Shown one piece after another: positions 1 through 7,139 of a DNA stretch of 64,000 nt (the stretch's first letter is position 1; every line of letters begins with the position of its first letter). Source of the DNA: Beijerinckiaceae bacterium (GTDB lineage Bacteria; Pseudomonadota; Alphaproteobacteria; Rhizobiales; Beijerinckiaceae). The stretch covers positions 1 to 64,000 of the forward strand of contig JAJPIC010000008.1 in assembly GCA_021324915.1 (NCBI GenBank), in the 5' to 3' direction. The notes below the pieces were generated by a model that saw only the letters and a list, made by a program, of their open reading frames with translations, was not told the origin of the DNA and did not search any database. A program made the translations under genes and the position numbers.

Positions 1-209
1 ACTCGGACTTCGCGGTTCTACCATTTCCCCTCCCACCCCTCGCCGAGCAGCGCCGCATCGTCGCCAAGGTCGATGAGCTGATGACGCTGTGCGACCGGCT
101 GGAGGCAAGCCTCGCCAGCGCCGACGACACCCGCCGCCGCCTGCTCGAAGCCCTCCGCGCCGAGGCGCTCGGGCCGGACGCAGTGCGCGAATTGGAGGCG
201 GCGGAATGA
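1..209 (+). CDS. hsdS: Type I restriction-modification specificity subunit HsdS, C-terminal end (cut by the window edge)
   Basis: Only the last 68 codons are present, in an open frame running in from base 1. The C-terminal pattern LAEQRRIVAKVDELM followed by CDRLEASL is the conserved distal helix of type I specificity subunits, which selects the DNA target and holds the methylase and nuclease subunits together. The TGA overlaps the ATG of the next gene by 4 bp, so the genes are probably translated as one unit. hsdM and hsdR are expected to the left but cannot be seen. Confidence 0.88.
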   Translation, partial: SDFAVLPFPLPPLAEQRRIVAKVDELMTLCDRLEASLASADDTRRRLLEALRAEALGPDAVRELEAAE

Positions 210-925
210 CCGCGCCGCGCACCTTCAACGTCTATTGCGACGAAAGCTGCCATCTGGAGGGTGACCACATCCCGGTGATGGCATGGGGTGCGGTTTCTTG
301 CCCGCTGGGCGACGCGCGCGCCATCGCCGCGGCCGTGCGGGCGCTCAAGGCCGAGCACGGGCTTGCGCCGGACTTCGAGGCGAAATGGACCAAGATTTCG
401 CCGGCGAAAGCGGCGTTCTATCTGGCAATGGTTGATCTATTCCTCGGCGACGAGCGGCTGCGCTTTCGCGGGCTGGTGGTGCCTGACAAGGGGCTGCTCG
501 ATCATGCACGGTTCGAACAATCACACGACGAATGGTATTACAAAATGTATTTTACGATGCTACGCCCGATCTTCACGGCGCCGCATCGCTATCGCATCTA
601 TCTCGACGTGAAGGATACGCGAGGCGGGTCGAAAACCCGAAAGCTGCATGATGTGCTCGCCAACAGCCTGCTCGATTTCGAACGCCAGACGGTCGAGCGT
701 GTGCAGCAGGTGCGCAGCCACGAAAGCGAATTATTGCAGATCACCGATCTTCTGATCGGCGCGCTGACCTATGCCAATCGTAACCTTGCCACCAGCGCGG
801 CCAAGGCCGCGATCATCGCGCGATTTCGCGCCAGCCTCGGGCAACAGGCGCTTGTCCGAACGTCCACCTTCGCCGCAACCAAATTCAACATTCTGGTTTG
901 GCGGGCGCAGGAGGCGGCTGGATGA
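206..925 (+). CDS. DUF3800 family protein
   Basis: The protein has 239 residues. The start is the ATG at 206 that overlaps the hsdS stop; an upstream in-frame GTG/ATG would run deep into hsdS. It carries the DUF3800 hallmarks: YCDES at residues 10-14, a second acidic strand IYLD at 131-134, and SHESELLQITD at 171-181, whose Glu and Asp complete a likely metal site. DUF3800 proteins are thought to have an RNase H-like nuclease fold and often sit in defence or mobile DNA, but no activity is established. Position between hsdS and a predicted RNase suggests an accessory part of a restriction operon (inference). Confidence 0.85.
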   Translation: MTAPRTFNVYCDESCHLEGDHIPVMAWGAVSCPLGDARAIAAAVRALKAEHGLAPDFEAKWTKISPAKAAFYLAMVDLFLGDERLRFRGLVVPDKGLLDHARFEQSHDEWYYKMYFTMLRPIFTAPHRYRIYLDVKDTRGGSKTRKLHDVLANSLLDFERQTVERVQQVRSHESELLQITDLLIGALTYANRNLATSAAKAAIIARFRASLGQQALVRTSTFAATKFNILVWRAQEAAG

Positions 926-1398
926 ATCCGCCGGACCTTGTGCCGTTCGCTGCCTTCGGCGGCGATTGGCCCGCCTATCAAACCGAACTCCACCGCATCT
1001 TCATCGCCGAGATTGCGCGGGGTGGGATCGTGTTCAACGGGTTTCGGGTGAACTGCCGCCGGCTGCCGGAAGCGGCTGGCCGTTGGGCGTCATTCTGGCA
1101 TCTGGTGCAGGAAGGGCGCGTCGAGGATGATCGCCTGCCCGATCTTCGCCGCTGCGAGCGCATCCGCTGGGTGCGATGGGTGATCGAGAACGCGGCGGCC
1201 CATGCCGAGATCGAGATCTGGCAGAACACGCGCGGCACCGAGGTCAACACGCTGCTGTGGTTTCGCGAGGAATATCTTGTGATTCTCGGCCACCGCCAGG
1301 GCTATTGGCTATTGAGAACGGCCTATTGCACGGAAAAAAGCGGGCGGGTTGCACAGCTCAGGAAGGAACGGGATGCGTTCCGCCGCGCCAACCCCTAA
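922..1398 (+). CDS. Hypothetical protein resembling BECR-fold (Barnase/EndoU/ColicinE5/RelE-like) RNase toxins
   Basis: The protein has 158 residues, starting at an ATG that overlaps the DUF3800 stop by 4 bp. The N-terminal half (residues 35-65) has the pattern FNGFRVNC...FWHLV. The C-terminal half (78-150) reads RIRWVRWVIENA, IEIWQNTRG, EYLVIL, WLLRTAYC and a basic RKERDAF end. The run of basic start helix, IW, YLV and TAY resembles what I recall of phage and toxin nucleases of the BECR fold; this is from memory and not verified. No signal peptide or membrane segment is visible and no dedicated antitoxin is obvious. It is the last gene of the hsdS-DUF3800 unit. Confidence 0.6.
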   Translation: MNPPDLVPFAAFGGDWPAYQTELHRIFIAEIARGGIVFNGFRVNCRRLPEAAGRWASFWHLVQEGRVEDDRLPDLRRCERIRWVRWVIENAAAHAEIEIWQNTRGTEVNTLLWFREEYLVILGHRQGYWLLRTAYCTEKSGRVAQLRKERDAFRRANP

Positions 1399-1678
1399 AA
1401 CGGCTGAAGCCGCCCAAGCGAACCGGGGCGGCCTCGAATGCTCCTCCTACGCATGGCAGGTGAGACGCCGCCTATATGTCGCCGAACGGCCGAAATGTCA
1501 AGGATGCCCGCCTCGGGGCGCGGCCGGATAGGCGAGCATTTCTCAGGCTATCTGAAGGATATTTTCATTTTTATATCAAATGATTATGGACATTATAATC
1601 TGACCTGCAATGAGCGTTTCCGCGTGTGTTCCGGCACCGGAAATGGTAGATTTCGGCTTTAATTGCAGAGGCCTCGAC
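1399..1678. other. Non-coding gap with an AT-rich promoter-like stretch
   Basis: No convincing gene is seen. The stretch 1560-1600 is much richer in A+T than its surroundings and contains a perfect TATAAT at 1594-1599, a plausible -10 box for the gene starting at 1679; the -35 region is weak. Confidence 0.4.
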
Positions 1679-2230
1679 ATGATCCAATCAGCTTTGGACC
1701 GCCGGACATTTCTGGCTTTCGGTGCCGCCGCCGGGCTTTGCGCGCTGGGCGGTTTCGACGCCCGCACGGCGGTGCCCGGTACTGGTGACGAGACGATCCG
1801 TCTGAGGTTCCCGCAAGGCGCATCGGTGCCCTTGTGGCTGGAGGCTTCAACGATTCCTGGCGTCTTCGGGACGGAGGTTGAAATCGTCGAGAAACGTATC
1901 CCGGACGCTGAAATGGAGCGTATGCGTGGATGGGGCTATCGCGATGTTCCGCAAACCAGACTGGTCGTTTCGGCAACGGGTCCGATGAAGGTCGGAGACT
2001 CCTTCATCCGATACCCCGGAGCAGTGGGGGCGGATCACCGCACGCTGTTTGCGGCGACGCATCCCTACAAGGGCAGAGTTTTTCAGTGGACCCGCTTTAT
2101 GAACCCTCCGGATACGTGGATGTGGACCGAAGACGGACTCGACAGGCTCCTTTTTGCAAAGGTAGCCGAGCCCGAGTTTCGCATCGTCAATGAGCGGTTG
2201 GCCGAGCGGGTATTGTCCTCGGTTGGATGA
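1679..2230 (+). CDS. Hypothetical protein with a Tat-type signal peptide
   Basis: The protein has 183 residues. The ATG at 1679 places DRRTFLAFG at residues 7-15, followed by an Ala/Gly-rich hydrophobic stretch: a twin-arginine export signal. The in-frame ATG at 1610 would bury this signal behind 23 residues, so it is less likely. The mature part has no family that I recognise; it is rich in beta-like segments (RLRFPQGASVPLW, RLVVSATGPMKVG). It lies alone between the restriction genes and the recombinase, so it is probably cargo of the integrated element. The TATAAT at 1594-1599 may drive it. Confidence 0.6.
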   Translation: MIQSALDRRTFLAFGAAAGLCALGGFDARTAVPGTGDETIRLRFPQGASVPLWLEASTIPGVFGTEVEIVEKRIPDAEMERMRGWGYRDVPQTRLVVSATGPMKVGDSFIRYPGAVGADHRTLFAATHPYKGRVFQWTRFMNPPDTWMWTEDGLDRLLFAKVAEPEFRIVNERLAERVLSSVG

Positions 2231-2295
2231 GCGAACGCGCCGATGATCGCGCTCGCCAGTGCGCTAGTTATGTTTGATACTTGCTGGTCAATTTT

Positions 2296-2313
2296 GTTTA
2301 GTATAACCTAAAC
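2296..2313. promoter_or_regulatory. Perfect palindrome over the recombinase promoter
   Basis: GTTTAG and CTAAAC form 6-bp inverted arms around TATAAC (2302-2307), which itself looks like a -10 box. The ATG of the recombinase begins 3 bp after the palindrome, so a transcript from this -10 would be nearly leaderless. A protein bound here would block the promoter. A possible -35 is TTGCTG at 2281-2286 with a short 15-bp spacer. Confidence 0.4.
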
Positions 2314-2315
2314 GA

Positions 2316-3908
2316 ATGAAGCGAGCCTCGAAACCTGCACCCGCAGCCGAACCATCCCGCCGCCAGGCGGTGATCTATGCCCGTGTCTCCTCGAAAGAAC
2401 AGGAGAAGGAGGGCTTTTCGATCCCGGCGCAGTTGAAGCTTCTCAAGGAATATGCCGCCACGAACGGCTTCGCGATCGCGCAGGAATATGTGGATGTGGA
2501 AACGGCCAAGCAGACCGGCCGCGCCGCCTTCGGCGAAATGGTCGCCTATGTCCGGGAGCATCCGTCCGTCCGCGTGATGCTCGTCGAGAAAACCGATCGG
2601 CTCTATCGCAACCTCAAGGATTGGGTGACGGTGGACGAGCTGGATGTGGAAATGCACTTCCCGAAGGAAGGTGTGGTGCTTTCCCGCGAGTCCCGCTCCT
2701 CGGAAAAGTTCATGCACGGCATCAAGGTGCTGATGGCGAAGAACTATATCGACAACCTGTCCGAAGAAGCGCGCAAGGGCATGCAGGAAAAGGCCGAACA
2801 GGGTATCTGGCCGACCAAGACGCCGCTCGGCTATCGCAATGTCACCGGGCCGGACGGCAAGAAGATCATCGCCACCGATCCCACGACCGCACCGATGATC
2901 GGCAAGCTGTTCGAGTGGTATGCGCGCGGCGACATTTCGCTCAAGGAAGCGGCGCGCAAGGCCCACGCGGAAGGCCTCGTCTATCCCAAGAGCGGCGCCA
3001 AGGTGCCGATGAGCACGATCCACACCATCCTTCGCAACCGGCTCTATACTGGCTGGTTCGAATGGAACGGCAAGCTGATCGAAGGCCGGCACGAGGCGCT
3101 GATCCCTATGGAGCTATGGGAGCGGGTGCAGGGCGTGCTCGACGGCCGCTTCGCCAGGAAGGCCAAGCGCGGGCGGCACGATTTCGCCTTCTCGGGTCTG
3201 ATCGCCTGCGCGCAATGCGGTTGCGCTATCGTCGGCGAGATCAAGAAGGAACGCTACGTCTATTACCATTGCACCGGCTACGCCGACAAATGCGCGGGCA
3301 ATCCGGCCTCCTGCCGTCGCAAGCATGTGCGCGAGGAAGTGCTCGAAGCGCAGTTCACCGACTTGCTCGGCCGTCTGAGGTTCGACGACGAGGTGCTCGA
3401 ATGGGTGCGCGACGCGCTGCACGCCAGCCACGCCGATGAGCGCCGCGAGCACGAGGAAGCCATCGAGCGGCTCAAGGCCGAGCACAAGCGCTTGCAAGCT
3501 CGCATCGATGCCATGTATGTTGATAAGCTCGACGGCACGATCAGCGACGAGTTCTTTGGGCGGATGGCGCGGCAATGGCGCGAGGAGCAAAGCCGTTGCC
3601 TGAGCGACATCGAACGCCATCAACAGGCCGAGCAGTCCTACATGGACGAGGGCGTGCAGCTTCTCGAACTCGCCCGAAACGCCCAAAGGCTGTTCGCGAA
3701 GCAGGAACCGCGCGAAAAACGCCGCCTGCTCAATTTCCTGCTATCGAACTGCACTTGGGAGGATGGCGAGGTGGTCGCCACCTTCCGCCAACCCTTTGAT
3801 CTGTTGTCGGAAACCGCCTTGACCGCTTCGCGCGTTGAGGCGGGAGAGACGACGAAAACGGCCAGAAATGGGATTTGGCTGGGGGACCTGGATTCGAACC
3901 AAGATTAA
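2316..3908 (+). CDS. Large serine recombinase (site-specific integrase of the element)
   Basis: The protein has 530 residues. The N-terminal resolvase domain (about 18-160) shows YARVSSKEQ at 21-29, with the nucleophilic Ser of the YxRVS motif at 25, and EKTDRLYRN near 95. A recombinase DNA-binding domain follows (about 175-275, with GYRNVTGPDGKK and LRNRLYTGW), then a zinc-ribbon region (about 293-340) with CAQCGC and later Cys residues, a charged coiled coil (about 365-450) and a C-terminal strand (LLSNCTWEDGEV). It would cut and rejoin DNA through a 5'-phosphoserine link. The last 11 codons and the stop lie inside the tRNA-Gln gene on the other strand, which suggests the C-terminus is supplied by the attachment site. 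Confidence 0.92.
   Translation: MKRASKPAPAAEPSRRQAVIYARVSSKEQEKEGFSIPAQLKLLKEYAATNGFAIAQEYVDVETAKQTGRAAFGEMVAYVREHPSVRVMLVEKTDRLYRNLKDWVTVDELDVEMHFPKEGVVLSRESRSSEKFMHGIKVLMAKNYIDNLSEEARKGMQEKAEQGIWPTKTPLGYRNVTGPDGKKIIATDPTTAPMIGKLFEWYARGDISLKEAARKAHAEGLVYPKSGAKVPMSTIHTILRNRLYTGWFEWNGKLIEGRHEALIPMELWERVQGVLDGRFARKAKRGRHDFAFSGLIACAQCGCAIVGEIKKERYVYYHCTGYADKCAGNPASCRRKHVREEVLEAQFTDLLGRLRFDDEVLEWVRDALHASHADERREHEEAIERLKAEHKRLQARIDAMYVDKLDGTISDEFFGRMARQWREEQSRCLSDIERHQQAEQSYMDEGVQLLELARNAQRLFAKQEPREKRRLLNFLLSNCTWEDGEVVATFRQPFDLLSETALTASRVEAGETTKTARNGIWLGDLDSNQD
3876..3908. other. Probable attachment site (att) within the 3' part of tRNA-Gln
   Basis: The recombinase gene and accessory cargo abut the tRNA 3' end, the classic site for integration of genomic islands. 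The recombinase frame continues into the tRNA to a TAA at 3906-3908. The second copy of the att repeat should lie to the left of this window and cannot be seen. Confidence 0.5.
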
Positions 3909-3949
3909 CGGAGTCAGAGTCCGCTGTTCTACCATTGAACTATCCCCCA
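3876..3949 (-). tRNA. tRNA-Gln (anticodon CUG)
   Basis: Read on the minus strand, a TGGGGGA acceptor arm pairs with TCCCCCA, followed by discriminator G and an encoded CCA. The D arm (GTTCAATGGTAGAAC), an anticodon stem GCGGA/TCCGT around a 7-base loop CTCTGAC with CTG at the anticodon position, and the T arm with GGTTCGAATCC are all present; length is 74 nt with CCA. The 3' end faces the serine recombinase. Confidence 0.95.
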
Positions 3950-4422
3950 AAGCCGACCGGCTTAAGGGCCGCACGCGGCTCGCGCCGCAAGCCACTCGGG
4001 CGAGTGGCGGGTCCGCATGGCGTCGTCGCCACGACCGGCGCGAGCCACACCTAAGACATTTCAAACCGCTTTCCAAGTCCGGGAGCAGGCCGACCGCCGG
4101 TCCACATCGGCTCTTTTCGCTGGCGCATGCGCGCATGTGAGGGGCGGGAGAACGTTCAATGAACTTTGCAAGCTATGTTGGATAGTTTGGGCGCGCTTCG
4201 GGACCGCGGCGCTGGCGAGGGACCGCGGGCGCAACGGACCTAGAGCGCTGCACTATGTTATGCGCTCTCGCACCTCCGGAATTGCGGGCGCGAGGGATGA
4301 ATTTGGCTCGCCTGGGCATTTCGGGTGAACTCTCAGGCACGCGCTGAATTTTAGCGGGTACGGACCCATGAGGTCATGCTATTCTCGCCGAAGGCGGCCT
4401 ACCTATAAAGGGGGTGCGCGTC
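3950..4422. other. Non-coding gap after the tRNA
   Basis: No credible gene is seen. Short open frames here (for example one running antisense through the tRNA) have no start signal and no family resemblance. The promoter of the tRNA should lie on the minus strand just right of 3949. Confidence 0.5.
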
Positions 4423-4686
4423 ATGTTGCAGAAGCTGGACGACCATATTCGCGCTTGCTACGAGCGCGCGGCTGATTGCGCCGAAGCTGCGAAGGTCGAG
4501 AAAGATCCGAACCTCAAGGCCCATTATCTCCATATGGAGAAGTCCTGGACGCAGCTCGGCAAGAGCTATGCCTCCGTGGAAAGCCTCGAGCGGTTTCTCC
4601 TCGATTCGCACAAGCGTCAGCTGGAGCGCAGCGCAGGCGATAGGCGCAGCAAGATGCCGAAAGGGAAGCTGGAGCCGGGCAAATAA
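4423..4686 (+). CDS. Small hypothetical helical protein
   Basis: The protein has 87 residues. The ATG at 4423 is preceded at good distance by AAAGGGGG; the GTG at 4414 sits directly on that ribosome-binding site and is rejected. It begins MLQKLDDHIRACYERAADC and continues with charged helices (KVEKDPNLKAHYLHMEKSW). Short proteins of this type recur in Rhizobiales with no known function. No signal or membrane segment is present. Confidence 0.6.
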   Translation: MLQKLDDHIRACYERAADCAEAAKVEKDPNLKAHYLHMEKSWTQLGKSYASVESLERFLLDSHKRQLERSAGDRRSKMPKGKLEPGK

Positions 4687-4822
4687 TTTGCTCGGGATCC
4701 GTCGCTGAAAGTGCCTACGCTCGTCTCAGGCGCGAGCTGTTGTTTGCGCCTTGATCGGAAGCGAGCTCCGCTCTGGAACAAACCGGGCAGGGAGCGCATT
4801 CCCGTGGCGTTGTAGGTCCCAC

Positions 4823-5284
4823 ATGCCGACCACGCGCGAAAGAGTTCCGATCAATACCGCCGAAGAAGTCAACGAGCGCATCCGGCACTCCATCAACCGG
4901 AATGTGGAATATTACAGCGCGCATCGAGACCTGATCCCATGCCGGTTGCGAGAGCTCGACGAAGAATGGGACATTGAACGCGCCATCCAATCCAATGCCG
5001 CCGTCGTTGGCCTCTTTGGCCTCGCCTTCAGCCTGCGCAGCAGGCTTTGGCTGATCGTTCCGGCGCTCGTTTCCGGCCTTCTGCTGCAACATGCATTGCA
5101 AGGCTGGTGCCCGCCTGTGCCGGTCTTGCGCCGTTTAGGTTTCCGCACGACTTACGAAATCGAAGACGAGCGCCAAAGATTGCGGGCGCTGCGGGGTGAT
5201 TTCCAAGAGACCGCCGACAGCGGAGCGGAGACGGAATCAGCCGCGCGCAAGAGCAATTCGCGACGCCCGCGAGCACATGCTTAG
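4823..5284 (+). CDS. DUF2892-like inner-membrane protein
   Basis: The protein has 153 residues, starting at ATG 4823 (MPTTRERVPINTAEEV). It has a hydrophilic N-terminus, an Asn-Val start of the membrane domain, and two adjacent hydrophobic segments at about residues 62-75 (VVGLFGLAFSL) and 79-95 (LWLIVPALVSGLLLQHAL). These are followed by GWCPPVPVLRRLGFRT, which matches the YgaP-like DUF2892 pattern in which a Cys-Pro loop follows the membrane hairpin. The C-terminus is charged. Function is unknown; some relatives are fused to rhodanese domains, but none is present here. Confidence 0.6.
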   Translation: MPTTRERVPINTAEEVNERIRHSINRNVEYYSAHRDLIPCRLRELDEEWDIERAIQSNAAVVGLFGLAFSLRSRLWLIVPALVSGLLLQHALQGWCPPVPVLRRLGFRTTYEIEDERQRLRALRGDFQETADSGAETESAARKSNSRRPRAHA

Positions 5285-5378
5285 CCGCTCGTCGGACTAA
5301 TTCTGCAGGACCCCGATTATCAAACGCTCGGCACTTCCCATGTTCTACAGCATGGAAGTTGCGATTGAGGAGGCACAC

Positions 5379-5720
5379 ATGAGAAATGTACGAATGGCTA
5401 TTGCGGCCTCGTTGCTCGCATTGATGCCGAGCATCGGCTTCGCCGCGACCGGCTTCGAAGGTGTCTGGAACGTGAAAGATAGCGCCGGCAAGCCGTTCCA
5501 GATCACGCTATCCCCGGATGGCACCGCAAAAGCAACGCGTGCGGAAGGAATGACCGGAACCTGGTCGCAAGAAGGCGATTCCGCCGTCATAAAGTGGACG
5601 ACCGGCTGGACGACCAAAATAACGAAAGAAGGCGATCATTACAGCAAGACCGCCTATGCGAAAGGCCAATCGCCGGACTCAAGTCCGAAGAATAGCTCGA
5701 GCGCCGAAAAGGCGCAGTAA
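5379..5720 (+). CDS. Small secreted hypothetical protein
   Basis: The protein has 113 residues. The ATG at 5379 follows TTGAGGAGG and gives a clean signal peptide (MRNVRMAIAASLLALMPS, cleavage after GFAA). The mature part reads as short beta strands: GVWNVKD, PFQITLSPDGTAKAT, TGTWSQEG, AVIKWTTGWTTKI. This is reminiscent of a small lipocalin-like or META-type barrel, with a Ser/Lys-rich tail. The upstream in-frame ATG at 5340 would hide the signal. The gene ends at a strong terminator at 5725-5750. Confidence 0.65.
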   Translation: MRNVRMAIAASLLALMPSIGFAATGFEGVWNVKDSAGKPFQITLSPDGTAKATRAEGMTGTWSQEGDSAVIKWTTGWTTKITKEGDHYSKTAYAKGQSPDSSPKNSSSAEKAQ

Positions 5721-5724
5721 AACG

Positions 5725-5750
5725 AAGGCCGCCTTGAAGGGCGGCCTTCT
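5725..5750 (+). terminator. Rho-independent terminator
   Basis: Perfect 9-bp stem AAGGCCGCC/GGCGGCCTT (5725-5733 with 5740-5748) around TTGAAG, followed by a pyrimidine run. It closes the gene ending at 5720. Confidence 0.75.
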
Positions 5751-5815
5751 CTCTATGGTGTCTCGAATCGGAAAGCTTGAATTCAAGAGCTTGAATTCGG
5801 AAGGACGACGGTCCG

Positions 5816-5842
5816 AAAATAAAAGCCCCGCTGATGCGGGGC
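5816..5842 (-). terminator. Rho-independent terminator of the minus-strand gene
   Basis: GCCCCGC (5825-5831), loop, GCGGGGC (5836-5842). Read on the minus strand the stem is followed by TTTTATTTT, as expected for the gene that ends at 5857. Confidence 0.8.
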
Positions 5843-5856
5843 AAAGAGAGCTGCCA

Positions 5857-6150
5857 TTAACAGCTCTTGATCTTGCCATTCGGGTTCCCATTCGAGTCCA
5901 TCGACATTCTGGCGTTGCCGCCTTCGCGGTCGCTGGTCCCACTCTTATCGGCGTTACAGGCCTGAAGCGCGCCTTGAACATGCCCGGGCGCAACACCTTC
6001 GGGCGCATGCGGTGCGATTGCCTTCATGCCATTTCCGCCTTCGCGGTCGCTTGTTCCGCTAGGTCGAAAACCCGTGGCTGCCATCGAGGAACTTGCGGCT
6101 GAAGCAAAACCCGTCGCCAAAGCCGTCGCGAGGATTAGGCTCTTGATCAT
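5857..6150 (-). CDS. Small secreted protein with an internal repeated motif
   Basis: The protein has 97 residues, with ATG at 6150 and a signal peptide (MIKSLILATALATGFASAA). The mature chain contains SGTSDREGGN twice, at about residues 31-40 and 70-79, followed by NGMKAI and NARMSM. The DNA repeat is visible near 5910-5938 and 6028-6058. The two Cys residues (about 65 and 97) could form a disulfide. A 16-bp tandem duplication lies just upstream and doubles the ribosome-binding region. It resembles no characterised family that I know. Confidence 0.65.
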   Translation of the reverse strand: MIKSLILATALATGFASAASSSMAATGFRPSGTSDREGGNGMKAIAPHAPEGVAPGHVQGALQACNADKSGTSDREGGNARMSMDSNGNPNGKIKSC

Positions 6151-6152
6151 GA

Positions 6153-6184
6153 TCGTATTCCCTGGATCTCGTATTCCCTGGATT
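6153..6184 (-). repeat. 16-bp tandem duplication in a leader region
   Basis: TCGTATTCCCTGGAT occurs at 6153-6167 and 6169-6183. On the minus strand each copy carries an AGGGAA element; only the nearer one is placed to act as ribosome-binding site for the gene starting at 6150. Confidence 0.7.
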
Positions 6185-6352
6185 TCATTGACGAATTTTC
6201 AACTGGACTTGGGAAGGGTTCTTCTCGAGCGGCTGCCAAACCCGTTTGGATGTTGCTTCGCTTGCCAGGATATTCTGAGGTGGCGCGCGCAATCGGAACC
6301 TTGGCCTGTGGGCCGCGTTGGCGCGGAACCTCGCGGATTCGGAGCTATCGAC

Positions 6353-7129
6353 ATGCCGAAGCTTGCCGACAAGATCGCCGTTATCACCGGCTCGGATTCA
6401 GGTATGGGACAAGCAATGGCGGAGGAATTTGCGCGCGAGGGCGCTTCGATCGCCATCACCTATCACAGCGATCGCGACGGGGCGGAGGAGACGCATAGGC
6501 GGGTCGCGTCGACCGGACAACGTGCGAGCCTCCATCAACTCGGCGTGCGCGATGAGACGAGCGTCGCATCCTTTTTCGAAACGGTGGACCGCGAGTTGGG
6601 AACGCCCGACATCCTGGTGAATAACGCCGGGGTGGGTGGGGGCGATGCGCCTGTCGCCGATCTGCGCACGGAGGAATTCGATTCCATCATCAAGGCCGAT
6701 CTCTATGGCCCATTCTTCTGCGCGCGCGAATTCATCCGTCGCAGACGGGCCGCGGGCGGGAAGGGCAAGATCATCAACATGACTTCGGTGCACGAGGCCA
6801 TTCCAAGTCCGCAACACGCCGCCTATGGCGCGGCGAAGGGCGGCCTTCTCGCCTTGACGAGGAGCCTGTCGCTCGAACTCGCGCCGATGCGGATCAATGT
6901 GAACGCGATTGCACCTGGTCTCATCCGCACGCCGATGACCCAGAAGCGAACCGATGATCCTGCGACGCGCCGCAAGGAATTGCCGCACATTCCCTGGAGA
7001 AGGCCGGGCGAGCCTTGGGAAGTGGCGCGGCTCGCCGTCTATCTTGCTTCGGACGATGCGGACTATGTCACAGGCCAAAGTTTCACGATCGACGGCGGCC
7101 TTGAGATGAATTGGGGCCAAGGCGCCTGA
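6353..7129 (+). CDS. Short-chain dehydrogenase/reductase (SDR), glucose 1-dehydrogenase-like
   Basis: The protein has 258 residues. The nucleotide-binding motif TGSDSGMG is at 12-19, NNAG at 90-93, and the catalytic triad is Ser145, Tyr158 and Lys162 (YGAAK). The C-terminus carries the usual PGLIRTPM and GQSFTIDGGLEMNW. This is a complete classical SDR using NAD(P)H; the substrate cannot be read from sequence. Close relatives are annotated as glucose or 3-oxoacyl reductases. The ATG at 6353 is the family start; the longer frame from 6026 has no homology-like extension. Confidence 0.9.
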   Translation: MPKLADKIAVITGSDSGMGQAMAEEFAREGASIAITYHSDRDGAEETHRRVASTGQRASLHQLGVRDETSVASFFETVDRELGTPDILVNNAGVGGGDAPVADLRTEEFDSIIKADLYGPFFCAREFIRRRRAAGGKGKIINMTSVHEAIPSPQHAAYGAAKGGLLALTRSLSLELAPMRINVNAIAPGLIRTPMTQKRTDDPATRRKELPHIPWRRPGEPWEVARLAVYLASDDADYVTGQSFTIDGGLEMNWGQGA

Positions 7130-7139
7130 GCGAAGCGTT

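Noticed and set aside
1438-1662. 74-residue open frame after the restriction genes
   Set aside because: No start signal, odd composition and no family; treated as non-coding.
3835-4140. Open frame on the plus strand across the tRNA
   Set aside because: It starts in the recombinase end and is antisense to tRNA-Gln; the protein is an artefact of the tRNA complement.
6026-6352. N-terminal extension of the SDR protein
   Set aside because: The in-frame extension overlaps the promoter and start of the opposite-strand secreted protein and the SDR fold begins exactly at 6353.
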